A stretch of DNA of 6,106 nt from JADJPL01 sp049315745 (GTDB lineage Bacteria > Bacteroidota > Bacteroidia > Chitinophagales > Saprospiraceae), in the NCBI GenBank assembly GCA_049315745.1, contig JBMOJO010000219.1, forward strand, positions 1 through 6,106, read 5' to 3'. The translations under genes were made by a program, and so were the position numbers. Shown piece after piece: positions 1-6,074 of this stretch. The notes beneath the pieces were generated by a model. It was not told the DNA's origin. It did not search any database and saw nothing but the letters and a program-made list of their open reading frames with translations. Position 1 is the first letter of the stretch, and the number at the start of each line of letters is the position of its first letter.

Positions 1-4
1 GTGT

Positions 5-54
5 GGGCGAAAAAGAGCCATTTTTACCCAATGAGAATCCCATCGCAACAAGTC
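5..54 (+). repeat. Dispersed intergenic repeat, copy 1 (right arm)
   Basis: This 50-base stretch matches 5916-5965 in the same orientation. The order of shared blocks is GG-CGAAAA, AGC, CATTTTT, CC, then CCCATYGCAACAAGTC, where 15 of the last 16 bases agree. Small compensating single-base gaps keep both copies at 50 bases. It also matches 5811-5855 in inverted orientation and, more loosely, 5740-5785. The unit is non-coding. If copies normally come as inverted pairs, as at 5811-5965, the partner arm of this one lies before the window. Its nature (MITE, REP-like element or structured RNA) is unknown. Confidence 0.6.
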
Positions 55-142
55 TGATATTCTGCGCGGTTTACAGGTAAAATTTTGTCTTTTCGGGTGA
101 AAACGACAGTAATTGCTTTCGGGTGTCCGGGAACGATCTACC

Positions 143-219
143 TTTGGCAAGGTGTACAAAACAAAAATTATTCCGGATCAAGGGTTTCAGACAAGACAAT
201 TTCGTATTTTGGCAAGGTG
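143..219 (+). repeat. Direct repeat TTTGGCAAGGTG x2
   Basis: The 12-mer TTTGGCAAGGTG occurs exactly at 143-154 and 208-219, 65 bases apart. Each copy is followed by CCGGAT, at 173-178 and 233-238. Around the second copy GGCAA (211-215) can also pair with TTGCC (230-234). The spacing is not a multiple of three and no reading frame covers both copies, so this is not a coding repeat. Paired binding sites for a regulator of the downstream genes are one possibility; decayed mobile DNA is another. Confidence 0.5.
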
Positions 220-240
220 AGTTGCGGTGTTGCCGGATAG

Positions 241-277
241 TTTGAAGAAACATTTCGCAATTTCGGGTATAATTTTA
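241..277 (+). promoter_or_regulatory. Tentative Bacteroidota-type promoter
   Basis: TTTG at 241-244 could serve as the -33 box, and TATAATTT (268-275) or TAATTTTA (270-277) as the -7 box, compared with the Bacteroidota consensus TTTG / TAnnTTTG. The spacing of 23 to 25 bases is longer than the usual 19 to 21, and the last G of the -7 box is missing. It is the best AT-rich candidate ahead of the first gene and would leave a leader of roughly 100 bases before the ATG at 384. Confidence 0.22.
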
Positions 278-383
278 TTTTTACGGTGCCCGGGTAACAG
301 CGCTTCTGCCGGTGAAAAATACTCCCCCGCCCCGGATCTTTTCCGGACCTGAGCGCCCTGCCCCGAAATCAAAATCAGTAATC

Positions 384-2825
384 ATGGCAATAAAGTGGAT
401 TTCAACAGGAATGATGGCCGGGCTGCTTGCCCTGTCCGTAGCCGTTTTTGCCCAAGGCTATCAGCAGCCGCCGAAAGCGATCATGGAATTGGTGGACGTA
501 GCGCCTACCCCTGCCCTGCGCGTGGGGCCTAACGGCAAGTGGGCCCTGCTGCTGCAACAGTCGAGTATGCCTGCAATCGAAGAGCTTGCGCAGCCGGAGC
601 TACGGCTGGCGGGCCTGCGCATTAACCCGGCGAGTAACGGGCCCAGCCGGAGTGGGGGGTTCATCGGCGCCTCGGTCATGGAAACGGGTACGGGCAAAAT
701 CAGGGCGGTGACGGGCCTGCCCGAAAATGTCAAGATGGGCAACCTGAGCTGGTCGCCGGACGGAAAAACAGCTGCCTTTTCCCATACTACGTCTGCCGGG
801 ATCGAACTTTGGGTGATCAACATCGAGTCCGCAGAGGCGCGGCAGTTGACCGGCCCGGGCCTTAATGCGGTTTTGGGCAGCCCTTTTGATTGGTATGCCG
901 ATAGCCGTCATATCCTGCTCAAAACGGTTCCGGAAGGAAGAGGGTTAGCTCCCGCAGAACCTGTAGCCCCTGCGGGCCCGGCAGTCTCCTTCAACGAAGG
1001 CAAGGCTGCGCCCGCACGGACCTACCAGGATTTGCTCAAAGATGCCTATGATGAAGCCCTCTTCGAATATTTCGCACAATCGCAGCTCGTGCTGATGGAT
1101 ATTCAGACCGGTGCCCGTACGACGATCGGGCCGGCAGGGATGATTAGCTCCATGGAACCTTCCCCGGACGGGAACTACTTTCTGGCCTCGTTTATCAAGC
1201 GCCCTTTTTCCTACCTCGTTCCGGCAAGCAGCTTTCCGGTAACCTATACACTATTCGACCGGACGGGCGCGAAGGTCATGGACCTGGCAGATCTGCCGCT
1301 GGCGGAGGATACCCCAACGGCTTTCGACGCCGTGCGCAAAGGGCCGCGCAATATCGGCTGGCGCCCGGATAAAGCTGCGGAACTGTTCTGGGTAGAAGCC
1401 CAGGACGAGGGCGATCCCCGGATAGAAGCCCCTGTGCGCGACAGGCTTTACGTCCTGCCGGCGCCCTTTTCCGCTGCCCCAAAGGCGCTTATGGATTTCA
1501 GCCTCCGCTTCCGCAGTGTCTCCTGGGGCGATGGGCAGCTTGCGATTGCCTCCGAGCGTTGGTGGCGCACCCGCAGGGAAATCGTTACCCGCTTTTCCCC
1601 CGAACAGCCTGACGCAAAGCAAACCGTCTTGTTCGATCGCGCTTATGAAGATCGTTACGGGGATCCGGGTCAATTTATGCTGGCCCAAAATGCCGCAGGC
1701 CGGAGCATTCTTCTGAGCGCCAATAATGGAAAAACCCTCTTCCTGGCCGGTATGGGCGCCTCCCCTGAAGGCAACCGCCCTTTTGTGGACGCATTTGACC
1801 TGGCCGGCGGACAGACGAAGCGACTTTGGCGCTCCGAAGCGCCCTACTACGAAATGCCGGTAGCGATGCTGGACGCCACAAAAAACATCTTGCTCACCAG
1901 CAGGGAGTCCAGGGAAACCCCACCCAATTATTTTCTGCGCAACCTCTCGACCCGACAGCTCACTCCGCTCACCCAGTTTGAGAACCCATATAAAGCCCTC
2001 AAAGGGGTCACGAAGGAAATTGTAACTTATGAGCGCAAAGATGGCCTCCGGCTCAGTGGTACCCTGTATCTGCCTGCTGGCTATGACCGTACGAAAGATG
2101 GGCCGCTCCCCGTGTTCATGTGGGCTTATCCCAGGGAATATAAGACCGCCGATGCCGCAAGCCAGGTCTCTGGCTCCCCGTTCCAGTTCATACGCCCAGG
2201 TACCTCTTCGCCATTGCTTTGGGTCACCCAGGGTTATGCCGTCTTTGATGATTTTGCCATGCCCATCCTTGGAGAAGGAGATAAAGAACCGAATGAAACT
2301 TTTGTCGAACAACTCCGGATGAGCGCGGAGGCCGCTGTGGATAAACTCGTAGGGATGGGGGTTGCCGACCGCAAGCGCCTCGCCGTCGGAGGGCACTCCT
2401 ACGGCGCTTTTATGACGGCCAACCTCCTGGCGCATACCGATCTTTTCGCTGCCGGTATCGCTCGCAGCGGAGCATACAACCGCACCCTCACGCCTTTTGG
2501 CTTCCAGCAGGAGGAACGCACCTACTGGGAGGCCCCAGACGTCTATCACAAAATGTCGCCTTTCAATTATGCGGATAAAATCAAAGAGCCCATCCTGCTT
2601 ATTCATGGGGAAGCCGACAATAATTCGGGTACCTTCCCCATCCAGAGCGAACGTTTTTATAATGCCCTTAAAGGCCATGGCGCTACGGCAAAACTGGTTT
2701 TCCTGCCCCACGAGAGCCACGGCTATCAGGCACGGGAATCAATTCTGCACACCTTGTACGAAATGAATGCCTGGATGGATAAGTACGTAAAAAATAAACA
2801 GGGCGGGGGAGCCGTACGGCCATAA
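384..2825 (+). CDS. Secreted S9D serine peptidase, glutamyl endopeptidase type
   Basis: Probable serine endopeptidase of the prolyl oligopeptidase clan, closest to plant chloroplast glutamyl endopeptidase (CGEP), which cleaves after Glu. The 813-residue protein opens with a signal peptide (Lys4, hydrophobic core, VFA ending at residue 23, Gln24 first in the mature chain), so it should act in the periplasm or outside. Residues about 30-540 form a WD/PD40-type beta-propeller (SWSPDGK at 122-128, a further SPDG repeat near 258). The alpha/beta hydrolase domain starts near 550. The triad is visible: Ser672 in GGHSYGAF, Asp745 in HGEADNN, His779 in HESHGY; the stretches IARSGAYNRTLTPFGFQ and RFYNALKGHGA are S9D hallmarks. 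An in-frame GTG at 312 would add 24 Pro- and Lys-rich residues before the signal peptide; the ATG at 384, preceded by A-rich sequence, is preferred. There is no type IX sorting domain. It is the first gene of the run. Family call is firm; Glu specificity is inferred. Confidence 0.93.
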   Translation: MAIKWISTGMMAGLLALSVAVFAQGYQQPPKAIMELVDVAPTPALRVGPNGKWALLLQQSSMPAIEELAQPELRLAGLRINPASNGPSRSGGFIGASVMETGTGKIRAVTGLPENVKMGNLSWSPDGKTAAFSHTTSAGIELWVINIESAEARQLTGPGLNAVLGSPFDWYADSRHILLKTVPEGRGLAPAEPVAPAGPAVSFNEGKAAPARTYQDLLKDAYDEALFEYFAQSQLVLMDIQTGARTTIGPAGMISSMEPSPDGNYFLASFIKRPFSYLVPASSFPVTYTLFDRTGAKVMDLADLPLAEDTPTAFDAVRKGPRNIGWRPDKAAELFWVEAQDEGDPRIEAPVRDRLYVLPAPFSAAPKALMDFSLRFRSVSWGDGQLAIASERWWRTRREIVTRFSPEQPDAKQTVLFDRAYEDRYGDPGQFMLAQNAAGRSILLSANNGKTLFLAGMGASPEGNRPFVDAFDLAGGQTKRLWRSEAPYYEMPVAMLDATKNILLTSRESRETPPNYFLRNLSTRQLTPLTQFENPYKALKGVTKEIVTYERKDGLRLSGTLYLPAGYDRTKDGPLPVFMWAYPREYKTADAASQVSGSPFQFIRPGTSSPLLWVTQGYAVFDDFAMPILGEGDKEPNETFVEQLRMSAEAAVDKLVGMGVADRKRLAVGGHSYGAFMTANLLAHTDLFAAGIARSGAYNRTLTPFGFQQEERTYWEAPDVYHKMSPFNYADKIKEPILLIHGEADNNSGTFPIQSERFYNALKGHGATAKLVFLPHESHGYQARESILHTLYEMNAWMDKYVKNKQGGGAVRP

Positions 2826-2832
2826 TCCCCGC

Positions 2833-2847
2833 CAAGACGAAGTCTTG
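2833..2847 (+). other. Small perfect hairpin in the intergenic gap
   Basis: CAAGAC (2833-2838) and GTCTTG (2842-2847) form a perfect 6-base-pair stem closed by a GAA triloop. It fills most of the gap between the peptidase stop and the cyclase ATG at 2851. No T-run follows, so it is not an ordinary intrinsic terminator. It might affect mRNA processing or initiation of the cyclase. The alternative TTG start at 2845 would lie inside the stem, which favours ATG 2851. Confidence 0.45.
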
Positions 2848-2850
2848 CCC

Positions 2851-3465
2851 ATGCACCTTATTGACCTTACCCGCACCTTTCATACCTCCATGCCGGTTTT
2901 CCCTGGCGATATGCCGCCGGCATGGAGGCAGGTGGCTTTCATCGAACGCGACGGGTACAACGTATCGCGGCTACATACCGGGATGCACGTTGGGACCCAT
3001 ATTGATGCCCCGTTGCACATGGTCGGCGGAGGAAAACCGCTTTCTGAAATCCCGTTGGCCCATTTCATCGGTCCCGGCTGTCTTATTGATGCGGACGGTC
3101 GCAACCCCATAGACGGCGACCTGCTGGAAGGGGTGGATATTCCTGCGGGGGCCATCCTGCTGGTCTATACCGGTTGGGGGCAGCATTTCGGCGCGGATAG
3201 TTATTACCGCGACTATCCGGAGCTTACCCGCGCATTTGCAGAACGGGCAATAGCGGCAGGCGTGAAAATTATCGGAATGGATTCCCCCAGCCCGGACCGT
3301 GCGCCCTACCTGATTCATAAGGCACTCCTCTCCCACACAGTCCTGATTATGGAAAACCTGACGAATATGCAAGCGCTCCCAACGGACAAGCCGTTCGAGG
3401 TCATCGCCCTGCCCGTCCCTTTTGAAGCCGACGGTGCCCCGTTGCGGGTAATCGCAAGGTATTAA
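2851..3465 (+). CDS. Cyclase-family metal-dependent hydrolase (KynB-like)
   Basis: Putative cyclase family (PF04199), which includes bacterial kynurenine formamidase KynB and isatin hydrolase; members hydrolyse amides or lactam-like rings with bound zinc or manganese. The 204-residue length fits KynB-type proteins. The signature HVGTHIDAPLH (residues 46-56) gives metal ligands His46, His50 and Asp52 and a likely catalytic His56. His156 and Glu168 (in MENL) supply the second metal site. All six residues sit at a constant offset of four from the KynB positions as I recall them (50, 54, 56, 60, 160, 172). The motif GMDSPSPD (142-149) is typical. There is no signal peptide, so it is cytoplasmic. 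The TTG at 2845 would add only two residues and lies in a hairpin, so ATG 2851 is chosen. No kynurenine-pathway gene is nearby, so the substrate is open. It ends 9 bases before the next gene and is probably co-transcribed with it. Confidence 0.9.
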   Translation: MHLIDLTRTFHTSMPVFPGDMPPAWRQVAFIERDGYNVSRLHTGMHVGTHIDAPLHMVGGGKPLSEIPLAHFIGPGCLIDADGRNPIDGDLLEGVDIPAGAILLVYTGWGQHFGADSYYRDYPELTRAFAERAIAAGVKIIGMDSPSPDRAPYLIHKALLSHTVLIMENLTNMQALPTDKPFEVIALPVPFEADGAPLRVIARY

Positions 3466-3474
3466 TGACTACAC

Positions 3475-5739
3475 ATGGAGCCTGGGGCAGAAATAAGGTT
3501 ATTCGGAATCCGCCACCACGGCCCAGGCTCTGCGCGCGCCCTCCAGGATGCCCTGCGACAGTTCGAACCGGATTGCATCCTTGTAGAGGCCCCCGAAGAA
3601 GCCGGCCCGGCCCTGCAGGAGCTCGGGCACCCGGAAATCCAGCTTCCTGTCGCCCTGCTCATCTATACCCCGCAAAACTTTGAAAAGGCGATATATCTAC
3701 CTTTTGCAGAATTTTCCCCCGAATGCTGTGCCGTGCGCTTTGCCCTGCAACGCGGTATATCTGTAGCTGCTATAGACCTGCCTGCCGGCGTTCAGTTGGC
3801 AGAATATCCCTCCAATCAGATTACCCTCCGGCCGGGGACGGAAATTTCGGGGGCGGATGCCCTGGATGCTGTTCGGGATCCCCTGCAGTGGATTGCCGGC
3901 CTGAGCGGATATGCCGATAGTGAGCGCTGGTGGGAAGATACCTTTGAACAAATGGATAATCCGGCGGCAGTATTTTTAACGATCGCCGAATTGATGGCGG
4001 CGCTTCGCGAAGAACTGCCCCGACAAGAAAGCCAGGAAACGCTCCTGCGGGAAGCATGGATGCGGCAGCGTATCCGCTCGGCCGTGCATGACGGATATCA
4101 AAAAATCGCCGTCGTGTGTGGCGCCTGGCATGTTCCTGCTTTGGGGACGGCAGCGCAACGGCTCGAAAAAGCAGATAAGGCGTTGTTGCGCAGGCTGAAA
4201 AAAGAAAAAGTTAAAACAGCCTGGATCCCTTGGAGCTACGAACGCCTTGCCCTTCAATCCGGCTATGGTGCCGGCGTAGCTTCCCCTGCATGGTACGAGC
4301 TGCTCTTCCGGCACAGGCAGGATCTGGCGGTTCACTGGATGGTTCGGGCAGCACGCCTTTTTCGTCAGGAAAAGTGGGATACCTCGCCGGCCCATGTCCA
4401 GGAGGCGGTTCGTCTTGCGGAAGCATTGGCCGCTTTGCGCGGCCGGAGCGTTCCGGGCACTGAAGTGTTGGAGGAAGCCGCGATCAGCGTACTCTGCCAC
4501 GGGAACTCAGCAGCCCTCCAGATCATCCGAGAACGTCTGGTGACCGGAACAAAAGTGGGCAGGGTGCCGGCATCCTTTGCCCAAACCCCATTGCAGCAGG
4601 ACCTGGAGAAATGTGTTAAAGCCGCCCGCCTCATCCGGGAATACCAGGGGGAAGAAAAAATTTACAAAGCGCTGGACTTGCGCGTGGCTTCCAACCTTCG
4701 CGCCAGCCAGTTGTTGCACCGTCTGCATCTCCTCGACATCCCCTGGGGCAGCATCGCTACGGTTAAAGGCGATCCCCAGGGCAGTTTTCGGGAAGCATGG
4801 AAGCTCCATTGGAAAGCAGATTACCATATCCGGGTTATCCAGGCCGGGATTTGGGGCAATACGATCGGGGAGGCTGCCGAAAGAAAAACCCGGCGCCAGG
4901 GGGAATCCCTGGAAGATATCCCCGCTTTGATCGCGCTCCTGGAACACGTGCTCAAGGCAGGGCTGCACGAAGCCCATCCCGCTCTAATTGCCAGGCTCCA
5001 GGTACTCAGCGCGCAGAACAGCGATATCTTTCTGCTTGTGACGGTTTTTCCGTTGCTCGCCCGGCTCATCCGCTATGGAAATGTGCGCAAAACCGAAAAA
5101 GAACCTGTCATGGCACTGGCAGAAGAAATCTTCCCCAGAATCTGTATCGGTTTGCCAAATGCCGTGCACCTTTTATCCGAAGAAGCAGCGCAAGAATGGT
5201 TTGGCCCGATCCAGGTGGCCCACCAGGCGGCACAATTGATTTTTTCAGGTACCGGGGAGCCAATTGCCTACTGGTACCAGGCGCTGCGGCAACTGGCACT
5301 GGACGACGGGATCCCCCCTTTACTTGCCGGAATGTCGGCACGGATATTACTGGAGCGGCGAATATGGCCGGAAAGCCCCGCCCTCGCCTGCCTGCAGGCC
5401 CTGCTTTCAAGGCCTGATAACGCCCTCAAAGGTGCATTCTGGCTGGAGGGCTTTCTTTTTGGTAATATCCATCTGCTGTTGCACACCCCGACCCTTTGGA
5501 GTATCCTCGACCGTTGGGTCGCTACATCGCCCGAAGAGGGGTTTAGGGAAATGCTGCCCGTATTGCGGCGTACTTTTTCCCGTTTCTCCGGCGCCGAGCG
5601 CGAGATGCTGCTTCAAAAAGTCGGCGCCCCAGGGCAAGACCCGACGGGCCCCAACGATTTTCTGCCCTGGGTCGAAGCGCATTACCTGCAGACGATGCCG
5701 GTACTAAGGCTGATTTTGGGACTGGATACCGAAAATTAG
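3475..5739 (+). CDS. DUF5682 family protein (YehM-like)
   Basis: A 754-residue cytoplasmic protein without signal peptide or membrane segment, matching DUF5682 along its length; E. coli YehM is of similar size. Family landmarks in order: GIRHHGPGSA (11-20), DCILVEAPEEA (33-43), YLPFAEFSPE (74-83), VVCGAWHVPAL (213-223), AWIPWSYERLALQSGYGAG (249-267), VPASFAQTPLQQDLE (364-378), and a C-terminal helical region with FREMLPVLRRTFSRFS (about 690-705) ending at VLRLILG. Two GX2H motifs (His14, His219) and Glu38 resemble the TIKI/TraB/EreA/ChaN hydrolases, so residues 1-225 may be an enzyme domain; this is inference. The rest is mostly helical and of unknown role. DUF5682 genes usually sit with MoxR AAA+, VWA and SWIM genes, proposed as an NTP-dependent complex; none is in this window. 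SPECCAV carries Cys where I would expect an aromatic. An ATG at 3465 overlapping the cyclase stop opens another frame; ATG 3475 is right. Family call firm, function unknown. Confidence 0.88.
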   Translation: MEPGAEIRLFGIRHHGPGSARALQDALRQFEPDCILVEAPEEAGPALQELGHPEIQLPVALLIYTPQNFEKAIYLPFAEFSPECCAVRFALQRGISVAAIDLPAGVQLAEYPSNQITLRPGTEISGADALDAVRDPLQWIAGLSGYADSERWWEDTFEQMDNPAAVFLTIAELMAALREELPRQESQETLLREAWMRQRIRSAVHDGYQKIAVVCGAWHVPALGTAAQRLEKADKALLRRLKKEKVKTAWIPWSYERLALQSGYGAGVASPAWYELLFRHRQDLAVHWMVRAARLFRQEKWDTSPAHVQEAVRLAEALAALRGRSVPGTEVLEEAAISVLCHGNSAALQIIRERLVTGTKVGRVPASFAQTPLQQDLEKCVKAARLIREYQGEEKIYKALDLRVASNLRASQLLHRLHLLDIPWGSIATVKGDPQGSFREAWKLHWKADYHIRVIQAGIWGNTIGEAAERKTRRQGESLEDIPALIALLEHVLKAGLHEAHPALIARLQVLSAQNSDIFLLVTVFPLLARLIRYGNVRKTEKEPVMALAEEIFPRICIGLPNAVHLLSEEAAQEWFGPIQVAHQAAQLIFSGTGEPIAYWYQALRQLALDDGIPPLLAGMSARILLERRIWPESPALACLQALLSRPDNALKGAFWLEGFLFGNIHLLLHTPTLWSILDRWVATSPEEGFREMLPVLRRTFSRFSGAEREMLLQKVGAPGQDPTGPNDFLPWVEAHYLQTMPVLRLILGLDTEN

Positions 5740-5785
5740 GCTGTTGCTGCAGGACAGTCATAGGGGTAAAAATTGCCGTTTTATC
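5740..5785 (-). repeat. Dispersed intergenic repeat, copy 2 (reverse)
   Basis: Read on the + strand this aligns with the reverse complement of 5-54: GGCT-GTTGC, then GG, TCAT, GGGTAAAAAT, GC and TTTT in the same order and nearly the same spacing. The copy begins immediately after the DUF5682 stop codon. It is followed by CGCTGCGTA (5790-5798), whose reverse complement lies in the core of the next element (5877-5885), suggesting a partial second element. It is more diverged than the other copies, and part of the match is AT-rich. Confidence 0.4.
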
Positions 5786-5810
5786 AAAGCGCTGCGTACT
5801 TTTGAATCAA

Positions 5811-5965
5811 ACTTGTTGTGACCGGATACCTATGGGGAAAATGGCGCTTTTTGTCTATACTGCACCTTTTTTCGGCTACGCAGCGGGGCTGTGTGCCTTT
5901 AAATAAACCTCATGCGGACGAAAACCAGCTCATTTTTCCACTGCAATAACCCATTGCAACAAGTC
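5811..5965. repeat. MITE-like inverted repeat pair around a central hairpin
   Basis: The outer ends are perfect inverted 8-mers, ACTTGTTG (5811-5818) and CAACAAGT (5957-5964). The left arm, 5811-5855, aligns along its length with the reverse complement of 5-54, sharing ACTTGTTG, GGAT, AAAATGGC and CTTTTT. The right arm, 5916-5965, matches 5-54 directly. Between them 5877-5884 can pair with 5888-5895 (8 pairs, two of them G-T, loop GGG); its centre at 5886 nearly coincides with the midpoint of the whole element (about 5888). The structure is a roughly 155-base imperfect hairpin. No clear target-site duplication was seen. It could be a miniature transposable element, or a conserved structured RNA acting at gene ends. 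Confidence 0.5.
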
Positions 5966-6002
5966 AGTTAAAGAAAAAAAGTATCTATTTACCAGGGGTA
6001 CC

Positions 6003-6017
6003 CGCGGCTTCGCCGCG
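6003..6017. repeat. GC-rich palindrome with TTC loop
   Basis: CGCGGC (6003-6008) and GCCGCG (6012-6017) form a perfect 6-base-pair stem with a 3-base TTC loop, which reads GAA on the other strand. No T-run follows within a few bases, so it does not look like a standard terminator. It stands 34 bases before a second GC-rich palindrome and may belong to the same REP-like unit. Confidence 0.55.
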
Positions 6018-6051
6018 AAGGATTTTATTTGGTGCGGTTGTGTAAAAAGTC

Positions 6052-6074
6052 TTTTGCCGCCTGCGGCGGCAAAA
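6052..6074. repeat. Perfect 10-bp palindrome, TTTTGCCGCC / GGCGGCAAAA
   Basis: TTTTGCCGCC (6052-6061) and GGCGGCAAAA (6065-6074) form a perfect 10-base-pair stem with loop TGC, or GCA on the other strand. The T and A tracts are placed opposite to those of an intrinsic terminator: T before and A after the GC stem, on both strands. It is better described as a REP-like palindrome, though a weak transcription-end role cannot be excluded. Confidence 0.6.

Larger units (their letters stand above)
1..383. other. Upstream intergenic region, no gene seen
   Basis: No convincing coding sequence lies on either strand; the short reverse-strand frames are low-complexity and resemble no family. The region is AT-richer than the genes. 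It holds a dispersed repeat copy (5-54), a possible degenerate reverse copy around 59-96 (sharing GGTAAAA and TCTTTTCG in order), and an imperfect hairpin at 86-108 (TGTC-TTTTC, loop GGGT, GAAAA-C-GACA with one bulged C). It also has three copies of TTTCGGGT (91-98, 117-124, 261-268), a 12-base direct repeat (143-154 and 208-219) and a small CCGGA/TCCGG hairpin at 332-346 in the probable leader of the first gene. No tRNA, rRNA or recognisable riboswitch was found. Confidence 0.6.

Noticed and set aside
209..225. Sigma-54-like promoter TTGGCA...TTGC
   Set aside because: The GG and GC elements are 11 bases apart rather than the strict 10, and the second copy of the repeat at 143-154 lacks the TTGC half.
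312..383. N-terminal extension of the peptidase from GTG 312
   Set aside because: It adds 24 Pro- and Lys-rich residues ahead of a well-formed signal peptide that begins exactly at ATG 384.
1251..2720. A 489-codon open frame on the minus strand opposite the peptidase gene
   Set aside because: It lies wholly inside a gene with a clear catalytic triad and family match, its product shows no recognisable domain, and long antisense frames are common in GC-rich coding DNA.
3465..3683. Frame starting at the ATG that overlaps the cyclase stop codon
   Set aside because: It yields a 72-residue Arg- and Pro-rich product; the ATG at 3475 opens the frame with all DUF5682 motifs.
4797..5417. A 206-codon frame on the + strand inside the DUF5682 gene
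   Set aside because: The product is Arg-, Pro- and Gly-rich with no family features and overlaps in another frame a gene whose landmarks are continuous to the C-terminus.
6052..6074. Intrinsic terminator
   Set aside because: The T tract precedes and the A tract follows the GC stem on both strands, the reverse of a terminator arrangement.
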